64,000 nucleotides of DNA from Cornus controversa (taxonomy: Eukaryota; Streptophyta; Magnoliopsida; Cornales; Cornaceae), in assembly GCA_026545225.1 (NCBI GenBank), contig CM048845.1, forward strand, positions 62,042,533 through 62,106,532. The letters run 5' to 3'. The notes under the pieces are model-generated. The model searched no databases. It saw only the letters and a program-made list of their open reading frames with translations, and was not told the origin of the DNA. A program made the translations under genes and the position numbers. Of this stretch, positions 1 to 11,570 are shown in pieces (positions within the stretch are counted from its first letter, which is position 1; each line of letters starts with the position of its first letter).

Positions 1-357
1 TGCCTCTAAAGGATCCTTGGAAAGAATAGAAGGAAGTGCTTCTTGAATAAGGTCTTCCACTACATTGACACAAAAGCACTCACTTTCGTCTTCGGATGTG
101 TGGTGGGAAGCATTGAAGATGTTCAAGCGAACTTTCATATTCCCGAAAGAGATGTCCATCACTTCGGTACGGCAATTAACACAAGCGTTTGCCGTGGCCA
201 AGAATGGACGACCTAGAATGATAGGAATATGTCGATTCAGATTTTGGACCGGTTCCGTGTCAAGGATTATGAAGTCCACTAAAAAGTAGAATTTGTCCAC
301 TTGAATGATTACATCCTCAATTATGCCACGTGGTTGCTTCATCGAGCGGTCGGCAAG

Positions 358-1238
358 TTACAACACAACCGTGGTATGCTTGAGTTCCCCCAAACCTAGT
401 TGTTGGTAAACTGAGAATGGAAGCAAATTGACACTAGCCCCTAAATCAAGAAGTGCCTTTTCAAAAGATTGATTTTTGATGGTGCACGAAATGGTCGGAG
501 CACCCGAATCTTTGAATTTAGGAGGGGCTTGGTGTTGGAAAATGGAGCTTATGTGCTCAGTTAAGAAGACTTTCTTAGGAACATTATTCCTAGATTTGCG
601 CTTTTGGGTGCGCAAGTCCTTCAAGAATTTAGCATAGGAGGGAATTTGTCGAATAGCATCAAGGAGAGGGAGATTGATCTTTACTTGTTTGAAGATCTCC
701 ATCATGTCTTGGATTTTCTCTCCTTGCTTCCTAAAATGAGAAGGTTCCTTCAATCTTTGAGGAAAAGGAACCGGAGGTTCAAAAGAAGTGTCAAGATTTG
801 GAATTGATGACGACACAACTTCACTTGCCTTTCCTTTTGGATTTAATGGGATGTTATGCACATTTGGATTTAACGGAAACAATTTTGGATTTAATTGGGA
901 TTCTTTTGGATTTTGGGTTGCTCTTGGAATTCCTTTCTCTCTTCCTCTCCTACCTTGGAATTGATGACTTTACCACTCCTTAAGGTGGTGATTGATTGAA
1001 CTTGCTCCGGAGGAGCATTACAAGATGAAGATGATGGATCTTCAATCATATGAACACCCTTAGAATTTGCCACCGGTTGACTCGGCAACTTACCTTCCTC
1101 CCTTCTATTCAAGGCATTAGCTAGTTGCCCGATTTGAGCTTCTAACCTAGCCATAGATTGAGCATTAGCTTCAAACTTAACGATTGATTGAGAATGAGTT
1201 TGCAATAAGCGGGTATTAGCCTCAAGATTGCTTATCAC
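358..1238 (-). pseudogene. gag C-terminal linker and aspartic protease fossil
   Basis: The distal minus-strand segment contains LLDLGASVNLLP, the active-site loop of retrotransposon aspartic proteases, in a context (CTIKNQSFEKA) typical of Athila elements. The segment before it is a low-complexity linker (EAQIGQLANALNRR) common between gag and protease in this lineage. It is broken. Confidence 0.8.
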
Positions 1239-1394
1239 TCTTTCTTCAAAGCCTTGGCTTCTCGGAGGAGGTGGTGGTTGTTGGTAATTGGATCTTTGAT
1301 GGTAAGGTTAAGGATTTGGCCTATATTGAGGCTGTTGAGATTGGGAATCGAAAGAATTTTGCCCTTGAAAAGAGAGACTTGATTCTTGAGATTT

Positions 1395-2543
1395 TCATGA
1401 AAAAGTCAGATGGTTCTTGTAACCAGGATTGTACGTATTTGAATATGGATCATTCATTTGTTTAGAGTACAAGGCATTCGCTTGCTCTTGAGCATAATCG
1501 GGAGATTGCCCGGCAATAGGACAATCTCGCACAAAATGTGAGGTACTATAGCAAAACGAACATCCTTCCTGATTTTGAACAAGTTGGCTTGGAGTAGGCA
1601 ACCCATTTTTCATAATTAGGTCCATTTTTCGGGATAAGGCTTCTACTTGCATGGCAACCTCATCTACCAGTGAAATTTTATGCACTCCTCTACAAGGTTG
1701 GGTGGCTTTCCCTTTCCTAGTGGAGGAGCGTTGAGCTGAATTGTTGCTCAGGGTTTGAAAAAGTTTCCATGCCTCATCGGGGCTTTTCAAAAGGTATCCA
1801 CCTCCACACGCGGAGTCTATCATTTGTCTATGTTACTCACTCACCCCATCGTAAAAACTTTGCACTAGCTGCCATTTTGGGACAGCATGATGCGGACAAG
1901 ATTTAAGAAGATCTTTTAATCTCTCCCACGTCTCATGAAATTGTTCTTGATCAATTTGGGTGAATCCGGTGATTGCTCTCCGAATATCACTCGTCTTTCC
2001 CATTGGGAAGTATTTTTTAAAGAACTCTATTTGCATCTTCGCCCAAGAATGGATTGAGTTAGGTTCTAAGGAATTGAACCAACTTCTAGCTTTATCTTTT
2101 AGGGAGAATGGGAACATACACAGCATTAGATCATCCTCCGTAAAGTGTGGTACACGAATAGTGGAACACACAGAAAGGAAGTAATCTAAGTGCCGGTACG
2201 GATCCTCATTAGGGAGACCATGGAAGCTATTAAGAAGATTCATGGTGGAGGACTTTATTTTGAATTGATTTGCCACTACATCCGGAAATTGAATACATGA
2301 AGGTACTTCAAATGTAGTCGGAAGGTAAAAGTTCATAAGCAACTCTCCTTGAGGAGGTGGAGGTGGAGGTGGTTGTTCATGATTAAAAGGAGGTAGTCTG
2401 GTAGGTTGTCTCTCATTTGGGTCCATGTTTTCAGTACTAGGCAAGATAGGGTCCCTAGAGGTTCCTCTACGTTGTCTAAGTATTCTTTCAAGTTCAATAT
2501 TACACGGAAGCAATAGAAGTGACAAGGACCGTCTACCTAGCAT
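1395..2543 (-). pseudogene. gag fossil (Athila-like)
   Basis: The stretch carries the plant Retrotrans_gag signature (KARSWFNSL, an HETWERLKDLL-type helix and CPHH), followed by a CCHC-type zinc knuckle beginning CSFCYSTSHF. A proline-rich segment precedes the gag core. Gag would form the particle that packages the element's RNA. The region is broken and not continuous as one frame. Confidence 0.85.
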
Positions 2544-2810
2544 GCATTAATAGTAGAACAACACCTCAATACGAAAAATAAATAATAATATATACAAAAA
2601 AAAAATGAATGAACTCAAACCCACTAATTTTAGATTTTATACTCACAAAGGGTTCCACCTTTAATCCTTTTAGATGCCCACTATGTGGTATACCTAAAAT
2701 CAAGAAATTTGAGAGATAAGAACAAGATATATACAAAAAGAATGAAAGAATTTCTAGCCTAAGAATTAAACCAGATTTAATCTTCCAATGGCTACAATTA
2801 AAACCGTAGT

Positions 2811-2827
2811 CCCCGGCAACGGCGCCA
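2811..2827 (-). other. Primer-binding site (tRNA-Asp type)
   Basis: The minus strand reads TGGCGCCGTTGCCGGGG a few bases inside the LTR end. This matches the complement of the 3' end of plant tRNA-Asp, the usual primer of Athila/Tat elements. It fixes the orientation of the element and the inner LTR edge. Confidence 0.8.
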
Positions 2828-2833
2828 AAATTT

Positions 2834-4249
2834 TGATGTGGCTAAACTCGGATTAAATTGTAAGCTTAATTTTGCCCTTTTTATCAAAATATAATTTAAC
2901 CACTCGCAAGAGCACGAATCTTTGTAGATAAGGTTCTATATAGAGGGTATCGATCCCACGAGGACTAGTAGCAATTGTCTTAAAGAAAGATTAATTTCAC
3001 TTTAATCCTAAAAACAAGGTTTTGAATTTTTGTTTATAAAACTATTGCATGAATGTAATGACAATAAAAGTAAAGAGTTTAAAGTTGGGAGAGAGAACTA
3101 GGGTTGGTTTGCACCACTAGCCATTCACATGTTCATAATTGTAGCAAGCATGGGATTCATAAATTAAATGCCTAACAATGTCATTAGGCTTGTGACCTCA
3201 ATGACATATCAAAAGATCAATGTGTTTGTCCACCTATCATAATCCATCTTCAACAAGTATAGCTCTTCAACCTAACTAACTACCTAATTACCCTACTCTC
3301 TAAGTGAACCTACATGCATCCAAACTACCTTATCTTGGCATGGTTTATATAAACAAACACAACACATTCATTTAAACACCATTATCTAGCCATCATTTGC
3401 ACTTCTTGTGGAATATGCAAATGTTGTGCACTCAAATGACAAAATCTACTCTAAGACAAGAATAAACTCCATATCAAATGAATATATAGAAGAAATGTAT
3501 TAGTGTACATGATCACTAGGCTAAATAATCAACATTTAATTACAAATCCCCAAGTGCTACAAAAAGGAACAAGTTTACATGGCTAGGGGCTTCAACCACA
3601 CCCTAGTAGAAGAGTTAGTTGCTCATGGTTGCCTTGCACTCTTCCATTGATGAAGAAAGTGAAGCTTCTTGGTCTGGTTCAGCTTCTCCTCTTCCTCTCC
3701 CGAAGGTCTCTCTCTTGATAATCTGATGTGTGTTGAGAGATCTATGAGATATGTGGCTTTTTGGTGCTTTAAGGCTTCCTTTTTTAATCTTGGGGCCCAC
3801 CATATATATATCAATATATATATCCATTGTATCAAGAAGGTCCCCAAGGGTCTTGTTCAAGTCAGACAATCCCCCTAAGTCGTGCAAAAAGGAGGATTTT
3901 GTTGCAAGTGGGAAAGCAGGTGAGCAAGTGGGCAAGTGGCTTCTGCAGAATCTCGATCAATCGAGATTGAATCTCGATTGATCGAGATTTCGATCAATCG
4001 AAATAAGATCTCGATCAATTGAGATCTCGATTGATCGAGATCAACATCTCGATTGATCGAGATGCCTTTGGCTGCATTTCTGATTTTTGTTCTTCAGTTG
4101 CAAATAGCCTCAAACTTTGCTCCTTTCACTACAAGACCTGCAAAACATCAAAAACACAAAAATACCGTAAACATATCTCGGTAAAGGCAAACACGGAACT
4201 AACATATGCAATAAAGAGGGTTCAAATGCATAGAATTGAACACTTATCA
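2834..4249 (-). repeat. 5' LTR of the Athila-like element
   Basis: The block is about 1.4 kb and its ends on the minus strand are TGAT...ATCA, with the tRNA-Asp-type primer site just inside. It holds no convincing gene. Near its 5' end it carries a short array of TCGA-centred near-palindromes, annotated separately. The boundaries rest on the terminal dinucleotides and the primer-site position, because no second LTR is in the window. Confidence 0.75.
3949..4063. repeat. Array of TCTCGATYRATCGAGA near-palindromes inside the LTR
   Basis: Five or six copies of a roughly 16-base motif (tctcgatcaatcgaga, or its complement tctcgattgatcgaga) occur in about 115 bases, separated by a few bases. Each copy can form a seven-base-pair hairpin, and neighbouring copies can pair with each other. 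They lie in the 5' part of the LTR, where promoter and enhancer sequence is expected. Confidence 0.85.
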
Positions 4250-4365
4250 GCCGAAATCCACCAAATAATATTTACCTACCATGTGAAATAATAATATAAC
4301 TTAAAATATATTAAAGTTTAAAAAAATTTAGTTTATATATGAATAACATTAGTATTTTTGTTACC

Positions 4366-5091
4366 TGGAGGTGGTGATGGAAAATTCAATGCCTCATTAA
4401 ACTGGGTCTCATTTAAAACTCTAGAGTCATTAGTAAACCCTTCCCAACCAGCAAGTACGTATGTGAATTTCATATCAAATGAACACACAGCCATAGCATT
4501 TTGAGCGATACCATGTTTTCTCCCCCGAAATGGTATTTGCTCATCGGCTGGCACTACAGCGTGGATATGCGTCCCATCTATAGCTCCTATACAATCCTTA
4601 AAGAATGGGTAGAATTTTTGGTTGGTTCGGATCTCTTTAAAAATTACGTTAAAATCTAGGGGACAGATAATCCTAGTACCTAATTCACAAACTTTCTTTT
4701 AGACAGCATGAAAGTGTCTTGAAATTGTTTCCGTTGAGTGTTGGAATCGTTCAGCAACAACACGATTCCTTTCATTGTGAGACAAGGTAAGTAGGAAGAT
4801 TGCAACTTGTTATTCCACTGTTAGAAATTTAGAATCTTTTAGCCCTAACAATTTTAACTCATGGCACAAAACCCTAAAGGTATGTGGGAAGATCCTAAAG
4901 TTTTGATAACATCTATCTAGGTGTCCGTTTAAAACCTCCAATACATATTCTTTACCTTGCAACACTGAATCCCTACAACATTCTTTATCATAATGTTTGT
5001 TATGGTACTCATATGTGACTGTCATCAATAGAATAGATTCCTCATCCTCATCATCATTATCAAGCAACGCTAATTTTATCCTTATATCCAT
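4366..5091 (-). pseudogene. PIF/Harbinger DDE transposase (HARBI1-like), exon with stops
   Basis: This would be the nuclease that cuts and joins the element's ends. The translated exon carries the family hallmarks CIGAIDGTHIH (first catalytic D), PADEQIPFRGRKHGIAQN and GWEGFTNDSRVL (second D). It ends at PSPPPG with an intron donor (AG|GTAACA on the minus strand). The exon holding the third catalytic residue (E) should follow to the left but is absent, because LTR sequence starts at 4250. In-frame TAA codons at 4810-4812 and 4699-4701 interrupt the exon. The N-terminal part (MDIRIKLALLDND) is the usual leader. The gene is inactive and truncated. Confidence 0.85.
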
Positions 5092-5469
5092 ATACGTAAT
5101 ATCCTATTTAAGAACAAAACATCAAACATTATCAAATACAAATTAAGAGTAAGAAATATTGCAGTTAACATACAGGCATTAAACATAAAGAACTTAGTTG
5201 AAGTTAACATACAGTCATCCACAATAGGAAAAAAAAATTAGCAGTTAAAGTACAGTCATCCAACATAAAAAAGTAAAAAAAAAAGTGTAAATAGTTCAGT
5301 AGATACTAGCAATCACACAACATAGTCTCAAAGAAGCTTCTCCTCAACAATATCAAATATTCATCACCCAACCAACCTTCCTTGCATTAGAAATGGAAAG
5401 AAAGAAGTCTCTCCACATTTCAGAATCATACAGCATCTTGGAGGCCTTAGTATAATGTAAATCATCAAT

Positions 5470-6440
5470 TCACTCCAATTGAGTGAGGATCCTAATGCAT
5501 AAGTTGAAGTTGTCCTTATCCTTCTCGTTTTTAGAAGGAGAAAGAACTTCCTCTCCTTTGTCACATGATGCACCAGCATTAGAAAATGAAACTGCTGTCA
5601 AGATGGCTTTTTCAATTCTCTCAGTATGATTATTTTTATTCTCTTTCATGGATGCCAACATCATAGACATTGTGGAAGCCCAACTATCCTTCTTTTGTTT
5701 CTTTGGTTTCTTGCCTAGAAGTTGAGGGGAGGGACTCATATCAACACCCTCATCTTCAACTACATAATCACTTTCAAGACCACCATCTATGGCAACCTAA
5801 TGTGTGGACACTGGGGTCGATGTAGGTGCCCTAGTAGAAGGGTGGACAAGACTACCGGAAGTATATGTATCCCCAAAAATGGTAGTCAACTTATTGAATT
5901 GCTTACATCTCTTTCTTTGAAACTTTTTAGCACCTTTCATGACCTATAAATTATTAAATTTTAAAAAAAATTAATAGTTGATCTAGTCCTAAGAATTATA
6001 ACTTATATGATAATTAGATTAAATATAATTTAATTACTAACCTTGTTCCACCGTTCCCATCTTTCATCTTCTACTTGAATCATGTCTGGCTCAGAGTTGT
6101 ACCCCACCCCAGTCTCAGATAACAATTTTTTGAAATCTTTGTATTCCCCCCTCAAAGTATTAAATTTTTGTCTACATTGATCCCTCGTGTACTTCTTCCT
6201 AGTATTTTTCAACATTCCGTCCACAATATGTTTTCACCCAATTGTATTAAAAGTGGTACTAATATGATTTCCTTTCCGTACCTCTTACTCCATCAAGAGA
6301 ACAAATGTCTCTTGATGGGCCTCACACCAAACTAACTTGTTCGCTTCTTGTGACAATTCAATAGTTACACCACCCACATCATCTTGTGATAAATCAATTG
6401 GGTTAACATATTGCTCAGCATTTTCATTGTTCATGTCCAT
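5470..6440 (-). pseudogene. Myb/SANT-like protein of the PIF/Harbinger element
   Basis: This resembles plant Myb_DNA-bind_3 proteins, the accessory factor that binds element ends. Motifs include TRDQCRQKFNTLRGEYKDF, SGVGYN-like spacing (SETGVGYNSEPDMI) and W-rich VEDERWERW. The likely start is the ATG at 6440 (MDMNNENAEQYVNP). An intron of 98 bp is supported at 5944-6041 (AAG|GTTAGT ... TTATAG|GTC). The downstream exon is lysine- and serine-rich and runs to the stop near 5470. At least two in-frame stops lie in the first exon (in the MEx-EVRKG and TIGx-KHIV contexts), so the gene is dead. Confidence 0.8.
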
Positions 6441-9400
6441 CTTATATAAGCATAAAAAAATTAAATGTTATCATTTATCAAAACAAAGATTTAATTATAT
6501 TATTTAAGTATATTTGTAGCAAAGTAAAACAAATTTAATGTTGATATTATCTATAGTACTCTTGATTGTGAATTAAGTGGGAGATATAGATAAGAACAAT
6601 TAAAACATAAATAAATATTGATTATAATGAGAGAATTCAATTCATAGTTGATGTTTAAACGGGTATTAGTATTGAGATTGTAAGTATTATTAAAGAGAAA
6701 TTTAAAAATTTTACTTGGAGGATTTGAGTAGTCATTAGCTAAATTTTATTTTTTTTAACATAAGAAATTCTATAGTGTTGTATTTCATTTTTATCTAATC
6801 TTTTAGTTGACATTCTTAATCAGATCTCCTTAACCATTAGTTTGGAGAAGTAATTAGCTAAGGAAACATGTATATGTTTACTTAATATGAAGAATTGTAG
6901 TAAGCATTAAGACTTCTCTAAATATTTGGCATGGAGTTGATGACATAGCACATCAAGTGGTAGAGGGTACCTTAACAATGAATGATGAGTGGAAGTAGGA
7001 CAGCCTACTTAAAAAAATTGTGTTCTTTAATGGGGTTCATAATAAATAACAGTAAATGATAGATATCCCAAATGCCTAATGTCAAGGCCAAAAAAAAAAA
7101 GACAAATTCTAGGTTCCCATGGCTTAGGACTAGCTCATTTGGCAAATCTTGGAGAGTAATTCCTAATCTTTTGCACTTCCAATGAAATTTGAGTTGAAAC
7201 AAAATGTTTGGATAGAGGAAAAAAGGTACAAGTCTCGGTTAACCATTAGTCTTTTGCAGCTATTATTTCGTTTGAAACAGCCACTGCATTTTACATTTTA
7301 AGGGGAACATGGCACGTTGGACAGCACCTCCTAATGTGTAGACTTTGTGACAATTTGTGTGTAGTGAAGAGAATAATAACTATTATACACATTCCATACT
7401 AAGAATAAATAATTCGCCTATTCATCAGCACAATTTTGAAGTAAATGAAGGTTGATTTTCTTAAGTATCTAAGCAAGCATCCAAAACTTGTGAAGAGAAG
7501 CTCGAGAATAAGCATTGGTCTCAACTCACAAGTGAATAGGTGTTAATCCACTGTCCTCCGAGGCTCCAAATCGCTACAACAGATGTATAGGTCTCACGAA
7601 TCGCCTTTAAATTGCTACAGACTGATCGAGCGAAGAGAGAGAGAGAGGAGAGAGAAAGATGGTTGCAAAAATGAGACGCCTGTTTTCATTCGTGGTTTTG
7701 TTTGTGTTGTGATTTTGGTTACTCTGTTATCTCCGCTACAGTGACTGGTACTTGTTTGGGCCTGCAAAAAACTTAAAACATAACAATATCATAGATCTAG
7801 TGATACCGATTTTGGCCTAAATTAATACCATTTTTAGAATTTTGAAACCAAACCAATCACTTGCCAAACATGTTTTGGACCCAAAGTCTCAAAACATAAC
7901 AGCAAAATAATATCAAAACATCCTATCCAAACAGACCCATATTGTTTCAATGGTGGTATATATAGTTTGATTTTACTAGAAATTACCATGTTTTTTTTGC
8001 ATTGCCTTGTAAGATTGCCCTAAAGTTCATCAATTGCTGCTTGTTTTGCTTTGTTGTTGGTCGAGTGCCTTGCTCTCTTTATAGGGTCTATGCCTTTTGT
8101 ATGGGCATGTTATTTTTCCTAGCTTGTGTATTACTTCCTTTCTTTAATAAATTTTCATTTATAAAAGAGTAAAAAAAAAATGTAATTTTTTATAGGAGCT
8201 GCTATTCTTACAATCAAAAATTTATGACTTAGGACCACACCAGAACTAATCCAATCTTTGAACTTGTCACTTGTTTAGGTTGGGTTTGTGAAAATTGTCT
8301 ATCCAATCTCAATCCTGGTATTGGGTAGCTGAGTTCAGCCAAAAATTTGACATATATTGGGTAGTTGAGTCCAAGTTGGGCTTGAGTTAGGGTTTTTAGT
8401 ACTCTAATTTTGATTCCATCTAATATTCGAGGGTTATAATCCCTTATCAAAGCCAATCAAATGGCTCAAAATATTAATTTGGATCATAATTCATCTAATT
8501 GTACCATTTGATTTTGAATTGACTCACCTGATTAAGTCAATTTTGAGAAATCACAAAATTAGAGTTTTTGGGCCCACATTACCTATTTCTGATTTTCAAA
8601 TCTCCAACTTCCCATTGTCAAACACGAAAACTGATCCTTCTATGGTGAAATTCAGTTTTTTTTACCTATAAGCCCTCAAATTCCCATATCGGTCGAGCTA
8701 CTTTCACCGCTATATCGAATTCGAGTCACCGGAGTTGTCTGGTCATGGGTATAGATTTCTTAACTCTCAAATTTTCCTCTTGACCTCAACAAATCATAAA
8801 ATTGATGAGGTTATTTGATGTAAAATCCCTACAAAATTCACTCCAGTTGGGTTACTTTAACTTTTGGATAAAAAATAAAAAGGGGCTTAGGCTACCCCGA
8901 TCGCGACAAGTATAAGGAAAATTCTACAATTTATTTTTTTATATAAAACTTGAATTTTATGGTTTCTAATTGGTCCTAGAACTCTACAAATACACCTCTC
9001 TCCTCCCAAAAAAGAGAGAATGCGTTTAGAACTCCTTTTTGCAATCTAAAAGTGTATTGAGCCTCCAAACCTCCCTAACTCCATTCCAATCCTTTCAAAC
9101 TCTAAGGTCTAGTTTGAATTGATGGAATTCGAAAGAAAAGAAAGAGAGGGATAATATTTTTTTATATCTGATTTATTAAAAAGAAGAAAAAAGAAAAGAA
9201 AAGATTATGAGTGATTTAGAGGGATAATTTATTCCTCCAAATTTCTCATATACTATCCTCCCAAAAGTGGAAAGATTTGGAGAGAAATGATAAGATTTAA
9301 GTAAAACTTTTTTAATACCAAAACTAACCGTAACATTTTAAAAGACAAAGGGATATGGTAGTAAATTAGTTAAAATACTTTCTTTTCTTCTCTCCTTTAG

Positions 9401-9904
9401 CTTTTTCAAACATTAACACAAATTATAGGCACATAATCTTGAAGACTAAGCAAATTTAAGAAACAGAAAATTCTAGTCCTAGATAATTTAGAAGAAGGTG
9501 TAAGAAAACTATATGGTTTAAAAATATATATATAATATAACAGTAAATATAATAAAATATATATAATCTAACAGAGTCCAAACTAAATCTTAAATGAGCC
9601 GAACCCAAACTATTTATGAAGAATTCAGTTCATTTGCCTGTAAGAATGAATCCTCCAACCACTGCTAATATTTATAGTTGTGTGTACAAATAATAGTAGG
9701 ACTGTGAACTATAAAGAGTATTAGTTCAGATGGTACAGTATAATATCTCTTTCTTTGTTTAGGGTTGTGTAAAGCGTGAAATAAGGGTCAGTATGTGACA
9801 TAAGTAAGAATGTTCTGACTGCTTCACATGTACACGTAAACGCGTAGAGCTCTTTTCACTAGGGGTTAGTATGTGACATTAAATCATTTTACACATCACA
9901 AGTG
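6441..9904. other. Non-coding stretch
   Basis: No open frame with recognisable homology. To about 7938 it is probably the 5' flank of the Harbinger relic. Around 8240-8500 there is GGTTGGGTT-type sequence often seen in small plant transposons. At 9110-9600 there is a purine-rich block of GGAAAGAAAAGA type, later running into AATATAT repeats, resembling blocks near 13915, 22330 and 63390. No gene seen. Confidence 0.6.
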
Positions 9905-10140
9905 GTGGCTTGTATAAGTTTTCACACAAATGTGTTACTGTATGTAATTTTCAACGAATTAATATGTATAAATTTTGTGTTATTTTTTACTGCATAATAA
10001 GATATGATTTTTTATATTTGTTTTACTAGGTAAAATTTCTACCCATAAATCTCACTTTTGTCACTCTTTAATAAGACTTTGGAAATTAAAATCTACCTTA
10101 CATTGTCTTGTTCTAGACATTATCACGTTCAAAGTATGCA
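9905..10140 (+). repeat. Direct duplication, copy 1
   Basis: About 180 bases (for example AATATGTATA, AATAAGATATG, GGTAAA, CTACCCATAAATCTCAC, then TTTAATAAGA) recur at 11335-11570 in the same orientation with modest divergence. The homology extends weakly into the TATCTTACGTTTTCACGTTC-type segment. The two copies bracket the tandem array at 10153-11305. Confidence 0.8.
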
Positions 10141-10152
10141 TACAATACAAAT

Positions 10153-11060
10153 AATTAGAACTAGACCAACATGATTTCCTTCCACTTGGAGAAAAATACG
10201 AGAGAAAAGCCACTATGTATGCAAATTGCAAAGTCATTTTTGTAACCTTGGAGGAAATTTCTTTTAATTTGCTAATGTTACCTTTCAACTTTTCTTTCCC
10301 GAGAAAATTCTGCAAAACGACAAAGTTAAGGCATTTTCATTAGCAATTAACGGGCCTAATTGCAAAGTATGCGTACAATACAAATAATTAGAACTAGACC
10401 TACATGATTTCCTTCCACTTGGAGAAAAATACGAGAGAAAAGCCTGCAAATTGCAAAGAAAAATATGAGAGAAAAGCCTGCAAATTGCAAAGTCATTTTT
10501 GTAACCTTGGAGGAAATTTCTTTCAATTTCCTAATGTTTACCTTTCAACTTTTCTTTCTCGAGAAAATTTTGCAAAACGACAATGCAAGGCATTTTCGTT
10601 GGCAATTAACGGGCCTAATTTCAAAGTATGCATATGATACAAATAATTAGAACTAGACCTACATGATTTCCTTCCACTTAGAGAAAATTACAAGAGAAAA
10701 GCAGGTATGTATGCAAATTGCAAAGTCATTTTTGTAACCGTGGAAGAAATTTCTTTCAATTTCCTAACGTTTCCCTTTCAACTTTTCTTTAACAACAAAG
10801 CAAGGCATTTTCGTTGGCAATTAACGGGCCTAATTTCAAAGTATGCATACAATACAAATAATTAGAACTAGACCTACACGATTTCCTTCCATTTGGAGAA
10901 AAATACGAGAGAAAAGCCTGCAAATTGCAAAGTCATTTTTGTAACCTTGGAGGAAATTTCTTTCAATTTCCTAACGTTTCCCTTTCAACTTTTCTTTCCC
11001 GAGAAAATTTTGCAAAACGACCAAGCAAGGCAATTTCGTTGGCAATTAACGGGCCTAATT
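10153..11060 (+). repeat. Tandem array, four units of about 215-260 bp
   Basis: Units start with ATTAGAACTAGAC at 10153, 10387, 10646 and 10861. Each runs through GATTTCCTTCCACTTGGAG, GCAAAGTCATTTTTGTAACC, a CTTTTCTTT(C)CCGAGAAAAT stretch and GGCAATTAACGGGCCTAATT. Unit 2 contains an extra short internal duplication (GAGAAAAGCCTGCAAATTGC twice), and unit 3 lacks part of the GAGAAAATTTTGC segment. The small open frames here are by-products of the repeat. The array is non-coding as far as I can see. Confidence 0.9.
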
Positions 11061-11305
11061 TGAATGTACCCATTACTACAAGTCTTGATATCGGTATGAC
11101 ATTGACACATGAACATTTACTTGTAATCATTTTGATATCATGTTAACAAATTTTTTTTTTAATTTGCAAAACGACAAAGCAAGGCATTTTCGTGGCAATT
11201 AACGGGCCTAATTTGAATGTACCTACGGGTCTTAATATCGGTTTGACATTGACAAATGAACATTTACTTGTAATCAGTTTTGAACTTTTGATATCATGTT
11301 AACAA
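11030..11305 (+). repeat. Second-order duplication at the array's end
   Basis: The segment GGCAATTAACGGGCCTAATT, TTGACATTGACA, GAACATTTACTTGTAATCA, GATATCATGTTAAC occurs twice in succession (about 11040-11145 and 11190-11305), separated by poly-T and a partial array unit. It shows that the array edge was copied again by a different register. Confidence 0.8.
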
Positions 11306-11334
11306 TTTTTTTTTTTTTTTTTAAAAGAATTTGA

Positions 11335-11570
11335 CATTTGAACAAATGTGATACTATATGTAATTTAAACAAACTAATATGTATATAATTTTGTGTCATT
11401 TAATACATAATAAGATATGTTTTTTATATTTGTTTTACTGGGTAAATTTCTACCCATAAATCTCACTTCTGTCATTCTTTAATAAGATTTTGCGGAGTAC
11501 ATCGAGTTGAATTTTTCACGTAGAAGAGGCGGGTATATGGAAAAACTATCTTACGTTTTCACGTTCACAA
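11335..11570 (+). repeat. Direct duplication, copy 2
   Basis: Second copy of the 9905-10140 block, same orientation, about 1.4 kb downstream. See copy 1. Confidence 0.8.

Larger units (their letters stand above)
1..4249 (-). mobile_element. Athila-like Ty3/gypsy LTR retrotransposon, 5' part (runs off the left edge)
   Basis: Read on the minus strand, the order is 5' LTR (4249-2834), primer-binding site, gag with zinc knuckle, then aspartic protease. The rest of pol and the 3' LTR lie outside the window. The LTR begins TGATAAGTG and ends CACATCA, and the primer site resembles a complement of plant tRNA-Asp, as is usual in this lineage. The coding part is in several pieces, so it is a broken fossil with a few breaks. 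Without the second LTR its age cannot be judged. It abuts an exon and intron of a PIF/Harbinger transposase at 4250 and probably inserted into that intron. Confidence 0.85.
4250..7938 (-). mobile_element. PIF/Harbinger DNA transposon relic
   Basis: Two minus-strand genes lie head to tail, a Myb/SANT-like protein (5470-6440) and a DDE transposase exon (about 4366-5091). This is the two-gene layout of PIF/Harbinger elements. A plausible upstream terminus is the motif at 7927-7938, whose complement GGGTCTGTTTGG resembles Harbinger ends. The other terminus and the last transposase exon are missing because the Athila-like LTR begins at 4250. The 7938 boundary is inferred from that one motif. I see no matching target duplication. 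Confidence 0.65.

Noticed and set aside
9718-9742. tRNA-like TTAGTTCAGATGGTACAG
   Set aside because: It resembles an A box alone. There is no cloverleaf, B box or tail, so neither a tRNA nor a SINE can be supported.
10404-11146. Several small open frames of similar sequence
   Set aside because: They arise from the tandem array and have no known homology.
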